A stretch of 64,000 bases of DNA from Triticum aestivum (GCF_018294505.1 NC_057797.1:121773116-121837115), one strand, 5' to 3'. Positions 33,791 through 46,568 are shown, numbered from the stretch's first letter. Notes: a model not told the origin generated them from the letters alone. Numbers and translations: made by a program.

Positions 33791-35670
33791 GAAAAATTCA
33801 TTGAAGTTCAAATGCATGTAATCCCTTCCCGGTTTATTTTTCTTTTAGTATTTCAATTGTGCCCGAGAGAAATATATCGCCTATTGCCAGATCAATGGAA
33901 TGCTTGCCCACATCGCTCATTGGGCGGGGCGGCCCAACCATGGTTTTGGGAAACTTCTACGTCGGGTGGGGAGGATTGGTTTTGGGAACCTTTCACACGT
34001 TGTTTGGCATGAATGTTATGGATCACTCATACCAATCGTTCGGGCTCCCATCGCCCACACTACGTTAAGAAGATGGATCGGCCCATAAAAGAATAAGCGA
34101 AGCGAGCAGATCAACGACCGGTTTCAGGAACCAAAACCTGTTTTTTGTTTCCTTGTTATTTAGGTTTCTTTCTATTTTTCCTTATTTTTTATTTTTTTTC
34201 ATATTTTAAAATCATAATTTGAAAAAACTTTAAAAATTGTTCCTTTTTTAAAAAAAGTTTTGGTTTTTCAAAAATATGTCCATGTGTTTTTTTAAAAATG
34301 TTTATAAACTTCAAATTTTGTTTGAACTTTAGTAAATGGTTTGTTTAAAAAAGGGGGCTTTGAAAATTTCACACATTTCTCAAAAAATACTCTTGTTTCC
34401 AAAGAGTGTTCAGAATTCCAAATTTGTTTCCCAGTTTGAAAAAACATGATCACAAAATTTAAAAATTGTTATTATTTTTAAAACTTGTTCATGAACATTT
34501 TTATCAAATCTAAAAATTGTTTTTGGATTGACAAACATTTTTCAAATTCCTATACTTTCTATGAATTTGTCAACTTTATTTGAATTCATGAACATGTTTT
34601 GAAATCCACAAACATTTTTTACGAACAATTTTTCAGATCCAGGAATGGTCTCTGGAGTCAAGAATATTTTTTTTATTCTCCAAAAGAAATTGTAAGCAAT
34701 TTTTATTCATAAACAATTTTCCAAATCCACGAACAATGTTTGAATCTGTGAAATATTAGAAGTCATGAAAAACATATCACATCCCCAAACATTCTTTGAA
34801 TCCACTAGCATTTTTAATTCATAAAAAATAAAAAAATCATATTTTTTCAAATCGATGAAGAATTTCTAAAAAAATAAAATGTTCTGAATTATTTTTTTTG
34901 TTAAATACGTATGATTTTTTTTTGCAGTTCACAGCTTTTTTGTAGTCACAGTGGTTTTTAAACTGACTGATAAGAAATGAAATGATAAAAGAAGACATGA
35001 ACTCGCTCGATGGGCAGGCCCATTTCGAGTGATACAGAGCAGCTCTCAATTTTTGGAAGGTTTCATTTGGTTTTTCCTGTATTTCCTATATTTTTTTATT
35101 TTCTATTCTTTTTTTCATTTTCCTTCTCCTCTTTAGTTTTGAAATTCACTTAAAATGTCAACCTTTTAATTTTAGTGAGTGAAATTTTTCTTGCCTACCA
35201 TGAACATCTTTTAAAAAATGTGTAGATTTTTCTAAATTTGAACATATTTGATGATTCTTTTTGTAAAATAGGATGGTTGATTTTAGAAATTTCATGAACA
35301 TTTTTTAAATGTCATGATCATATTTTTGATCTCGTGAAATTTCTAAAATGCTATTAACAAAATTTAAGTTTTGCAGATATTTTTTTAATGCGTGATGGTC
35401 ATTTTGAAAAAAATAAGTTAAGTAAATCTGTTGGAATGTTAATTAGTGTTAGAAAAGAGAAAATTAAAAGGAAAAAAAACTGCAAGATAGCTCCACTTGA
35501 GTGATAATCACAGGGAGAAAACTAGCATTGCAGCGGGCTGGCCTATACAAGAACGGCTAGAGGTGAGCTCCCTCAACCATGCGCCAAATATCATGAAATG
35601 AAGGCGATACATAAGGGCGACTTCCACTCTTCACTCTCCACACATCTTTTTATAAATCGGTTTCCTCATA
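33791..35670 (+). repeat. RNase H-bearing tandem unit, copy 2
   Basis: It repeats copy 1 from the 'cattgaagttcaaatgcatg' block (33800) through the conserved 'gctcccatcgcccacactac' block (34045), the AT-rich part (34190-35400) and the 'tccaaaggagagggactagg' block (35695). It is longer than copy 1 because of additional AT-rich sequence. Apart from RNase H fragments nothing coding is supported. Confidence 0.7.
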
Positions 35671-35768
35671 ACCATTCATTGTGTGATAGTGAAAGTCCAA
35701 AGGAGAGGGACTAGGGTAGCTATCCATCATCAACAAGGCCGGACGGCACCTCGTCTATGATACTCAAA

Positions 35769-35977
35769 GTTGAATGTTGGCGGTGCAATATTTGCAAAAA
35801 GGTGGAGATGATGCCGTGGGTGTCATATGCCACGGCGAACAAGCCATTTATATCGGGTCATCGACTGTGAAGTTCCACTGCATTTCAGACCCAATGATGT
35901 TGGAGGCTTTGGCATGCAAAGAAGCACAAGATTTCGCTGAAGTTCATCTCGTCCGACGCATTTTGGGCTGCTTTTGA
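35769..35977 (+). pseudogene. RNase H-like (RVT_3) fragment, longer copy
   Basis: It encodes K-L-N-V-G-G-A-I-F-A-K-R-W in broken frame, then G-V-I-C-H-G-E-Q-A-I-Y and finally S-D-P-M-M-L-E-A-L-A-C-K-E-A-Q-D-F-A-E, the E-A-L-A helix with the second catalytic acid of RNase H. The catalytic Asp of N-V-D-G is Gly here, so the fold would be inactive. The frame ends at 35975-35977. It shows how the domain ran before the tandem unit interrupted the upstream copy. Confidence 0.6.
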
Positions 35978-36148
35978 CTGCCTTAGCATTACAAAAAAAA
36001 AAGTGAAATCAGGGTGTTGTTCCACTTCAAGAGAGTTGCGTACTTGCGTTTTTATGAAATGAAAAAAAAACCGCGCACAAGATATTTCCAAAAAGAAAAT
36101 CATTTATGTACTTTTTTTAAATCAGTCATCCTGGCTCCACCAAGGCTC

Positions 36149-36200
36149 CACCGCTGCTGCTTTTTTTTTGTTTGAGATGTGTGTGTGCACCGCTGCTGCT
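36149..36200 (-). mobile_element. 26-bp insertion flanked by 13-bp direct repeats
   Basis: CACCGCTGCTGCT at 36149-36161 and 36188-36200 flank 26 bases that begin with eight T (continuing the T that ends the left repeat) and include TGTGTGTG. This is the form of a retroposon truncated almost to its poly(A) tail, on the minus strand. Polymerase slippage on the trinucleotide repeat is the alternative. Confidence 0.4.
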
Positions 36201-39200
36201 GACGAGCAGATGGAGTGGGCTCACAACCTCCCAAGGCGTTTTACTCTGCCTCCAGCGGGACCAGGCCATGTCACTGCACCCGGGCCGGCACAGTCGCGCA
36301 GGTCACTAGGTCAGCGTGCTCCTGTTGCCCCACCCCCCACCGAGCACCACCCCAGGCCGCGGTATAGTACATACAACACGGCCCCCACAGGCCCACACCC
36401 GCGCGGACCCGGGCCCCTCAAAATCTAGCCAGCTCGACGTTCGCCCGCCCCCCCTCACCGGCCGGCCGGGTCGCTGCGCCGCATTACGCCCGTCACGAGC
36501 ACCCGATGCGCTCCGTCCACGACGTGCGTGCTCCGCGTGTGCCCTCGTAAGCAAATTAAAAGCGCCACAACGTCTATGTCGGAACTTGAAATTCAAATAA
36601 GAAAATGGTGCGGTCGTGTGCCTCGATCGACCGATCCATCGAACTCATCTCATGGCAAGCAGGGGGTTTAATGATTCGACGGGCGTACGGTCGGGCGAGC
36701 ATGTGCATGTGCATGGAGTATGTACCCTAGCATGAATGAATGCGGAAGGAAGCCGAGCCCGTCCAACGGACTGGATCCATCCATGGGCGCAGGCAGCTGC
36801 GTCGCGTTATTCTCGTCACGGGCTTGTAGCTAGCTATAGTTAGGCGTACATTACATTCTCGCTGTTCTGGATTTCTGTCTGTCTGGATCATGTATTAGGA
36901 GTATATCTGAATCTGATCGGTGGTGGTGATCCCTGTCTGTCTGCCTGCCTGCAGCAGCCCAGCCCAGCGCTGCGTACGTACTACCAGAGATCGACAGCAG
37001 CTAATCACACACACAGCTCGGGTAGCTGGTTACTCTTTGCTATACACACTGTGTATATTTATGTCGCAACGGGAAAAACAACAAGTTAGCCCCAATCCAA
37101 CCCGTTCTGCGTGCTCTGTCAGAGCCGTGCAGAGATGCATGAAGTCTATCTAGTCTTCGCTTGGTCTGCCCACGCCGGCGCTCAGCGAACAAGTGCAAAT
37201 GAATGTCGATCGAGCCCGCCCAGCAAATGATCTACTCCATTCCTATCTGCATTGCATTGCATGGCCCCAGCACCGGGCACCAAGCTGCGGTGCTCGCTCG
37301 CTCGGTCAAAGTGTCAACCGGCTAGTAGGTGTAGGAGTACGTTTGGTAGCTGCACCATATTAGGATCCTCACGAGCCATAACTCCTCACGCGCCGAGACA
37401 CAACAACAACAAAGCGGGCACATGGCATGGCGACCCCTCAAATCAGAGTCCGACGCTGCAGTGCAGGGGAAACAAACCGACCGATCTACAACAGCTACTA
37501 GCAGCGAGCTCGACCTGCATGGACCTCATCACGAGTCACGAGCAATGAATCCGCCTGCCTGGCCCCCCGAACCCGCAGCAAAGGGCCGCGTCCTCCCAGG
37601 CAGCGTCCAGCTCTTTGCTGGTAGCCCAAGCAAGCAGAAGCAGGCCCTCACGTTACGCTATGGCTAGGCTGGGCTGGGTTGTTGCGTCGCATTACAAGCT
37701 CCTCACGAGCCTACATTACATGCGTGCGCCCATCGGCCGGCTCCATCTCATTTTCTCCTTCACCCTGATGAACTGAACTGAGACCAGCCGGGGCAGCAAC
37801 GTGGCCCAAGCGCCCCGGCACGGTGGGTTGTTGCTGCGTCAACCACCGCATCACGAGTAATAAACCCGGCCAACACCTCTCCTTGCGTGGACGTGGATCT
37901 CACACGCATCCACGATCAGTCGTTCCACGATATGCGTGTCCTCTTCCCTTGTCGCGCGCGCACAGGCACAGTGCTGCTGCGGCTGCTACAGCTGCGCTGT
38001 GCTATGGCTATGCTACGCTAGCTGCCGCCCCTCTGTTGCGGCGTCATCACAAGTTCAGAACAGGAGGGCAGCAGGCAAGGCAGGCGGCAGGGCCAACGGG
38101 GAAAGGTGGCACGGAAAACTACCCGTCACTGCCACAGTCCTCGCCCGCCTCCCCTTTGGATCCACTCTCAGCACCGTCTCTGAAAATGAATAGTGGAGAA
38201 AGATTGACAAGGAGTTTAATATCTCGCCTCTGTGATTCAAACGTTTGACAAGGAGTTTAATATCTCGCCTCTGTGATTCAAACGTAATAAGATTAGAACC
38301 ACTACTGCGGCACTTGGAGTACAAAGCAACATGTGTCTGTCTTATTGCCTGTCCTGCCACGGGTTCGGTTTAGTTTAGTTTATTATAGTAGTTCATCGCT
38401 CATCGCGAGTATCTCTCTCGGACTGAGGACCGGATCAGCTGATAATCAGAACGGCTGCCTTTGTCGGTTGCAAGGAGGATTGATCGACGAAGCGGCGTTG
38501 TCCTCTGACGGAGGCATTAGGAACGGAAGCGATGGAATCATGCGTACTGGTAGCTCGGTGGTGGCGTGACAGACAGCTTTTGGCGCTTGGACGCGCTCGC
38601 CCGTGCGTTGCGTCCGGCCTAGACACGTCCCTGTCGCTGACTGACTGCAAGCCAACGATATACGCTACGCGCGGAGCCAGACGGGTGCGTCCAAGGCGGT
38701 GGAGCCAGACAGACGGCGTCTTTGCTCGTCGGTCGACCGGCCTCGGCCCATCCATCCATGGAACGCCGTGGCAAACGACAAGGCGCGCGCCTGCCTGTCC
38801 GCCCGTGCGCGGCCGCCCCGGCCTCCTCCGATCCATCGATCTGTCCTCCACCTCGCGCCAGCCGGCCACCGCCGCGCGCAGCCCATGCATTTCCTTCGTC
38901 TGCGCGCGCGCCCAAACATGATTTCTGCCCGTTGCCGCGCGCCACCACGGACGGTGCATGCCACGGCGAACGCACGCAAAGGGTGCACCGTGCACGCACG
39001 CACGCTCGATTTCTATTGTACGTCCTTCTTGGAAGCAGCATGGTGGAGTGGAGTGGAGTGGAGGACATGCATATATATCTTCTTTTTTAGGGTAACATGC
39101 ACATATATCTACTACTACTACTGTACCATGCATGCATGTAAAACTGAACTTGGTGAATCTGAACCTCAAACAAGAAAAAGATACACACGGCGGCAATCTG

Positions 39201-39861
39201 GATTTGGAATTACTAGCACCCGTGCGCTACGGAATTGTCAAAGAAAGGGAGAGATCGATCGATCGACGCATGTCGTACCCCGGCCTCCTCCTCCTCCTTG
39301 TTCTTTTCCCTATCTTGTATCCATCCATAATCCATTGCTCGATGGTGATCGATCGAGAGGATCCTAGGGGCGACCAAAATGGATTTTCTTTCCTCCTGTT
39401 ATTTTAGATCCATGGAGAGAAAGATGAGAATCCAATGGCACTACAACGGATTAATCAAACGCGCACGTTAAAACACTATAGCTGCAGCAGCAGCTGGGCG
39501 ACTAATTTGGCGCCAGATCTCAACAAACCATATACGCGTCACTCTCGATGTTCCATCCACTTTCAAATCGGTCCAAGCCAACTGCCGCCTTGCAACAAAA
39601 ATTACTTTTAAAATTATAATGTGCTGATCGTGTGTGTCACATCGATCGATCGTTAATTAGCGGACGCTAATAAATGGGTTACGGGTCTGCAGGACAGTAA
39701 CTGTGATGTTCTTGTTCTGCTGTCAGACAGCAAAAACTTCGATTGGCAATTTTTTACGCATATCATTTCTGGCGGACGCAGGGATCCCGATCAGTCACAT
39801 GATAGGATAATGTGCGAAGAAGATTACGCCGGGACAAAACGTACAGAACGGCCATCTCTTT
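36201..39861. other. GC-rich intergenic region without supported genes
   Basis: Many short overlapping frames exist on both strands, as expected for GC-rich sequence, but none shows a domain, a family N-terminus or sustained length. Noted inside: dispersed words of the type TGCGTCGCATTAC...TCACGAGC (36473, 36797, 37684 and a weaker one at 37834), a 41-bp tandem duplication (38204-38285) and ATGCATGCATG / GATCGATCGATC runs near 39130 and 39255. Confidence 0.5.
38204..38285. repeat. Perfect 41-bp tandem duplication
   Basis: The unit starting TTGACAAGGAGTTTAATATC occurs at 38204-38244 and again at 38245-38285 with no difference. A recent local duplication is implied. Confidence 0.95.
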
Positions 39862-39875
39862 TGATCATGTGTGCT
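39862..39875. repeat. Left target-site duplication of the LINE
   Basis: TGATCATGTGTGCT here recurs at 46676-46689, the other side of the LINE. Fourteen bases is within the range for target-primed reverse transcription. Confidence 0.9.
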
Positions 39876-40272
39876 TTTTTCCGACCGGGCTCTCAACCCC
39901 TTTCCATTAATTTCGCAATCAACGGAAATACATCAATCTGTATCCAGATGTTCTTAGTGCCTAAACCACTACAACTAACAGGATGAAAGATATAAGCTTT
40001 TTGAGATCAAATGAAGCTGAAAGGGGAGAGAGAGCTGGCGCACCATCAGGAAACCCACCGCAGGATGATCCTGGAACGGACCACCCGCCATGGGACGAAA
40101 ACCTGATGACACTCACAAACCACAGCCCAAAAACGACAGGAGAGGAAATCCCAGGATGAGGCAAGTTAAACAACATCTGCGACTAGGCTAACCGTAACTA
40201 GAAGACATAAAACCAGCGGGCATCAAACCCCAGTGGGAGGCGGCAAGCAAAAGGACCGAGCGCTGAGCACTG

Positions 40273-43200
40273 CTAACCAATCTGGATCCCTTCTCTGTCA
40301 CCCAAAAGGGATCTACCTCGAGGGAGGGACCTGTCCACCAGCGCAGCAGCCGCGTGAGCCAACCTCTTCACTCCAGCCTGGAGCTTCGCCCTTTCTTCTT
40401 CCTTTAGCAAACCTGCCCAGTACAGCAAAAACGAGCATGCAGTGAAAACAACCTCAAGAGGAGAACGAACAATATGATTATCAAATGTGACTTTATTGCG
40501 GAGGGTCCAAATATCCCAGCATATTGCAGCAATAATCATCATGTAAAACTGTTTCCCATCCGGAAAGAACTTATAAAGCCAAGTTAAGCTTTGCCACAGA
40601 GAGCGAGGGCAACATGAAACCCCGGCCGTCATGCCCAACACCCCCCAAACCGACCGAGCAAGCGAACAGGTAAAGAACAAATGATTTGCTGTCTCGACTT
40701 CATTACAGAAGGAGCACACGGGATTTTCAGGCCAGTTTCTAATGCGCATATTATCACGAGTGAGAACTGCGTTCTGAAACAGCTGCCAAAGGAAAATCTT
40801 AATTTTCAGCGGAATAGGTGCTTTCCATACCATCCTATAGTTAGGACCTGAAAGATTTCTTTCCAACCATACATATACGGATTTAGTAGTAAACTTCCCT
40901 TTACTATCAAAATCCCACAAGATTCTATCTGGGGAGTCATTCAATGACAGTTTCTTAGCCTCCATAACCATCCAAGCCCACTGCTCACCCAACACCCCAA
41001 CCAGTCTACGTCTAGAGCCCAGCTCATAGTTGTTAGTCGCCCAAGATGCAACCGTGCATTCCTGCTCCTGGCAAATACCAAATAGATCAGGAAAGTGATC
41101 TTTCAACGCAATATTCTCAGCCCACGGATCATACCAGACCCTAGCCAGGTTTCCACTTTCGATTTTAACTTTTCTTCCTGCCATATAAGAATCCTTGACC
41201 TTCATAATTGCTTTCCAGCAGGGAGAGTCCGAAAAGCGGCTCCAAATGGTAGCCACTGTTTTGTTCCTGAAGTATCTAGCTCTTACAATACGCTGCCATA
41301 GCCCATCACTTGTTTCTAACTTCCACCACCACTTAACAAGTAGGGCAATATTTTGTTTATGAAGATCTTTAATCCCTAATCCCCCAATCCTTTTCAATCG
41401 ACATATCCTCGTCCACTTAACCATATGGTATCCATGTTTCTTATTTTTCCTCCTCCAAAAGAAACGTCTGCGATGTTTATCCAGCTTCTCAATAAAGGTC
41501 TTCTTAAAAAGGAACATTGACATGAGGAAAGAGGGAATTCCATCCAAACTGGACCCTAGCAACGTTAGTCTAGCTCCAGAAGATGCTGCATATGCTACCC
41601 ATGCATCAAGTTTTTTGATCATTTTTCCGTCAAGGAAATCTAGATCCGCATTCTTGAGGGTAGAATAAGTAACAGGGACTCCCAGATATTTCATGGGAAG
41701 TGTGCCCACTTGACACCCAAACATGTTGGCATACACCAAATCAGTATCATTATCCCCCCCCCCCCCGATACTAAATATTTCACTCTTCTCAAAATTGATC
41801 TTAAGCCCAGACATAAGTTCGAAGAGATAAAGCAAGAGCTGGATATTCACAACTTTGTCAATATCATGCTCAAAACAAAGTACTGTGTCATCCGCGTATT
41901 GCAGGATGCAAACCCCATTCTCAATAAGATCAGCAGCTAAACCTTTAATGAGGCCATTTTTTGTGCTGTAAGTACCATTTTGGTCAGACAGTCAGCCGCA
42001 ATATTAAACAGGAAAGGGGAGTGAGGATCCCCCTGCCTCACCCCCTTAGCACTTTGGATGTAAGGTCCCACTTCATCATTGATCTTGACACTAACTGTGC
42101 CATTCTTCAGTATTTGCGAGACCCACCCACACCACTTAGAATTAAACCCACGTTTCCTATGACAGTCAAGCAAAAAGTCCCAATTGACTTTGTCATATGC
42201 TTTTTCAAAGTCAAGTTTCAAAACCACTCCCACCTGCCTTCTGAAATGAGTATAATGCAAAATTTCATGGAGAGATAGGATTCCATCCACTATGTGTCTC
42301 CCCTTAATAAAAGCATTCTGGTGAATACTAAACAGCTTGTGTGCATATTTGCTAGCTCTAATATCCATGGCTTTTGTAAGTAGTTTGTAGGGGCAGCGCA
42401 ATAGACAAATGGGTCTATATTGTTGGATCCTACTAGCATCAGTTGACTTAGGCAACAAGGTTATGATGCCATAGTTAAGTCGTTGTACATCTAGCTTGCC
42501 ATCATGAAACCAATCAAATAAGCATAGAAGGTCTTGGGCTACTACCTCCCAGCAGTGTTGATAGAATTCTACAGGAATATCATCTGGACCAGGGGCACGG
42601 TTAGAATTCATGCTAAACAAAGCTTTCTTGATTTCTTCTAACGAAAAAGGTCGAGTTAATTCCTCATTGTCACCAGGAGTAATCATCTCATCCTGAGACC
42701 ATAGAGCAGCATCTATCTGACATAAATTGCCAGGAGCTGGACCAAATAAGGATTTATAGTATTCAGTAGCATGGACCAGAAGGTTTTTAGTGCCCTCAAT
42801 AATAGTGGACCCACACTCCAGGGAGATCATGGAGTTTTTCCTACGACGGCCATTGGCTACTTTATGGAAGAAACCAGTGTTATTGTCTCCTTTCAGAAGC
42901 CACCTCTCATTAGAGAATTGATGCCAGTGTAGTTCTTCTTCCACATACATCTTATTAAGCTCCACTAGAATATCCAACTTCCTAGTGTAGGCATCCCCAC
43001 ATAAACCATAAGTCTCTTCCAGTTTTTCAAGCTCCTGCAACTCGAGCTTGATAATTTTTCTCCTGATCTTATTGTGACCAAAAAAATTAGATCCCCAGCC
43101 CTTAAAAAACTTCTTAATCCTCTTAAGTTTAATATTCAAGGAGTCAATGGGGTTTGAAGTGTATACAGGCCTCGACCAGATCTCAGAAACCAGAGGGAAG

Positions 43201-43970
43201 AATTCTGGATTACTGAGCCAAGCATTATCAAATTTAAAACACCTTCTACCTGGTGTTCTAGAGGAGGCACTCCCACCATCCACTAACAAAGGGTTGTGAT
43301 CTGATATATCCTTGACCATCTTATGTACAGAAGCAAGAGGGTATAGATCCTCCCACTCAGGAGACATGAGAACTCTATCTAGCTTTTCCAAAGTTGGGAT
43401 TTCTTGTTTATTTGACCAGGTGTAACACCCACCAGTCATATAAATCTCTCTCAACCCAAGTAGATGAATAACAGAATTAAACACCTCCGAGAAGTGGGAC
43501 ATAGATGTTTTTTTGTTCTTCTCCCCACCATGCCGAATGATATTAAAATCTCCCCCAACTAGATAAGGAATATTACTGTTGTGACACATAGATGACAGTT
43601 CAGCAATGAATTCAGGCTTCTGTTCATCATGTGCAGCACCATACACAGTCATCAAGGCCCAGCTACAATTTTTGTTCTTATCGAACAGGTTCAGCTGCAG
43701 GATATATTTACCACACTTAGTCGTAAGGATATCAAATTTTTCCTTGTTAAGCCCACAAAGAATGCCACCAGATTTCCCCCTTGAAGGGATCAATTCCCAA
43801 TGAAACTTTTGATAAGGGTCAATTTGCCTAAAGAAAGCAGGAGTATACGACTTCTTCATAGTTTCCTGAAGTCCAATAAAATCCAATTCATTGGCACTTA
43901 TCATGTCAATGAGGCAGGTGGACATGCCTTTTTTACCCACTCCCCTACAATTCCAAAAAACCCCTTTCAT
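40273..43970 (-). pseudogene. LINE ORF2: endonuclease, reverse transcriptase, zf-RVT (one frameshift)
   Basis: The frame is open from ATG 43970 to ~41960, then shifted by one base, then open to TAG at 40273; about 1230 codons in all. Endonuclease motifs: N-C-R-G near residue 8, L-Q-E-T near 34, G-G-D-F-N near 140 and S-D-H-N-P near 225. Reverse transcriptase motifs: Y-R-P-I-C-L-L, L-D-F-E-K-A-Y-D-K-V-N-W, G-V-R-Q-G-D-P and the active site Y-A-D-D (just after the shift, near 41895). The C-terminal zf-RVT carries C-S-F-C...H-x-x-x-x-C. There is no RNase H domain after it. The shift lies in a run of six T at 41957-41962; one extra base would restore the frame. A 13-base C run at 41754-41766 expands a Gly stretch in frame. 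Confidence 0.9.
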
Positions 43971-46568
43971 TTATACCGATCGGGTTTATCTCTCACTCTG
44001 GTAGGTCTGCCAGGTTCCATAGCAGCCTTACCCACCCCCTTTTTCTGTTGACTTCTAGTCACAGGCCCGCTGGATTTATTGGGAGATAAAACCACCACCA
44101 ATTTCTTACGGTGATACTTCTTTTTCTTGTTTTTAGATTGAACCAGGATGAATGGTTCTTCAATATCTCCACTATCATCGTCCCATGTTAAAGAGAGGGG
44201 CACATCATTGCCAAACCCATCACTGACAGTTATTTTTTGCGAATTACTATCAATGTTTTTATCCTGCAACAGACATCTAGAAAGTTCTAATTCACGTAAA
44301 ATATCAACAGTAGCAAAGTCATCATCAGGTATTTGTACCCCCATCAAAGATGCACGCAGTATAATGGCAGAGTCAGATAAAGCATGAAATTGATTTTTTG
44401 AGCTGGGCATATTCGTACCTTCCAAATTGCGCTTCTTCATTCCGTTGGTGGCCACATCTCCCACCTTCTCCAACTTCTGCTTCTGTCTGCCCTGACTCAT
44501 GCAGTCATGAATTGGGGATCCAGAGGGAGATTCAACTGTATAGACACTGCAGTTTTCTCCTCCTTCCATGAAACCCTCTTCGAGAGGCACAATGTGAGGC
44601 AGGGAGGGCCAAACCACATAGTCTGACAAGGGAGGAAAAGCATTCCCATAAGTATTCACATCGTGACACATAAACAGAGGTGAGGGTGGAACAGGAGTAA
44701 TCATTCCCCAAGCACCTTGATGCACACTGATCTCATTACTGGGAGATTCAGTCATCTCTTCCACTTTCAAATCCTCAGAGACATTCTCACATGATTTTTT
44801 ATCAGATTGAGATCCACAATAAGACATTTTTTCAGCCGCATGTTCTCTGGCCATAGTCTCAATCAGAAGCTCTGTGTTGTTACCTTCCTCACTCTCATCT
44901 TCTTCTTCACTCTCAGCCACTGCCGGAAGCCTCTGCATACCCTTACCATAGTTCTGAGAGGAAAAATTACCAGTCACGGATGTATTCGTCTCCCCCTGCC
45001 CCATGGAAGAAGCAGGATATGAGTCCATCCTCGCTTTCTTGGGGAAGGAAGGAGATGCACTGCTATCCACAGCAGTATAGGACTGACTTTTCTCAGCACC
45101 CACAGTCACAACTTTTTCAACTTCATAGAAAAAATCATAATACTGTTCTCCCAGCATTCCTTCAGCTGAAGGGGGAATTTTCTCAACCTCTCTACAACCG
45201 AGAAGGATTCTAGCATATTCAGGTTTATGAACGGTCGATTCATCAACTTCTAAAGTAATCCCAACTAGAGCTCCAGNNNNNNNNNNNNNNNNNNNNNNNN
45301 NNNNNNNNNNNNNNNNNNNNNNNNNNNNNNNNNNNNNNNNNNNNNNNNNNNNNNNNNNNNNNNNNNNNNNNNNNNNNNNNNNNNNNNNNNNNNNNNNNNN
45401 NNNNNNNNNNNNNNNNNNNNNNNNNNNNNNNNNNNNNNNNNNNNNNNNNNNNNNNNNNNNNNNNNNNNNNNNNNNNNNNNNNNNNNNNNNNNNNNNNNNN
45501 NNNNNNNNNNNNNNNNNNNNNNNNNNNNNNNNNNNNNNNNNNNNNNNNNNNNNNNNNNNNNNNNNNNNNNNNNNNNNNNNNNNNNNNNNNNNNNNNNNNN
45601 NNNNNNNNNNNNNNNNNNNNNNNNNNNNNNNNNNNNNNNNNNNNNNNNNNNNNNNNNNNNNNNNNNNNNNNNNNNNNNNNNNNNNNNNNNNNNNNNNNNN
45701 NNNNNNNNNNNNNNNNNNNNNNNNNNNNNNNNNNNNNNNNNNNNNNNNNNNNNNNNNNNNNNNNNNNNNNNNNNNNNNNNNNNNNNNNNNNNNNNNNNNN
45801 NNNNNNNNNNNNNNNNNNNNNNNNNNNNNNNNNNNNNNNNNNNNNNNNNNNNNNNNNNNNNNNNNNNNNNNNNNNNNNNNNNNNNNNNNNNNNNNNNNNN
45901 NNNNNNNNNNNNNNNNNNNNNNNNNNNNNNNNNNNNNNNNNNNNNNNNNNNNNNCCCCGATCTCCCATCGAGGCGCGCGGCGCACCCCCCGCCTGCTCCG
46001 CCGCAGTCACTTGGGCGAAGGATCGGTCGTCACCGCCAGCCTTGCCCCGCCACCAGCCAAAGGAATCAGGGAGGAGAGGATTGGGGAAGGAAACCCTAGG
46101 GCGCTCCCATAGATGCTTGAAGAGAGGCGCGAGGTGTGCGTCTCGCGTAGTGGAGGTAGGTGGGGGAAATGAGGCGACTCCCCTCGCCCCCTCCGCTCTA
46201 GAAGGCGCCACGCTCGGCCTGGTGTTGGGCCCCGCCTGTCGGTCGGGTGGCCATGAAGGGGCTCCCACGCGTCCCGCCGCCATTAGCAGGCGGTTGGTGA
46301 GGTGCGGGGCCACCCCGACTCGGTCCGCGCCCGCCTGGATCTCCACATGCCCCCCGTGTACCGCACCATGGATCGTGCCGTGTGTCGCACCCACTGGAGA
46401 TGCGCTCACCGCCGGGGATCGCTCCCTTATCCTCGCAAAATGACACGGCAGCGAGATAATGTCACCAATGTCTATGAATTCCCCTGCACGGAGGAAACGC
46501 GCATCCACTATGACTCCGCGGTCATCCACCAGATTAAGCCGGAGAGCATCCACTATGACTCGCCATCA
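43967..46568 (-). CDS. LINE ORF1 (gag-like nucleic-acid-binding protein), gap inside
   Basis: An open frame runs from after a stop at 46566-46568 to TGA at 43967, broken by N at 45277-45954. The N-terminal part has L-V-D-D-R-G-V-I-V-D-A-R and then low-complexity Pro/Gly/Ala sequence. The C-terminal 430 residues are Glu/Ser-rich, with a basic K-N-K-K-K-K-Y-H-R-K-K-L patch near the end. Plant LINE ORF1 proteins usually hold a DUF4283 domain and a CCHC knuckle; these would fall in the gap and cannot be checked. No ATG is visible at the 5' end of the frame before the Met-containing segment near residue 90, so the start is uncertain and the frame may be slightly damaged. Confidence 0.65.
45277..45954. 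other. Assembly gap of 678 N within LINE ORF1
   Basis: Both flanks continue minus-strand ORF1, and 678 is divisible by three, so frame is nominally kept across the gap. Confidence 0.95.

Noticed and set aside
36168..39407. Several frames of 100-250 codons (for example 38435-39196 minus)
   Set aside because: Overlapping frames on both strands in GC-rich DNA, no recognisable domain or start context; short-hairpin RNA genes were looked for by known mature microRNA seeds and none was found.
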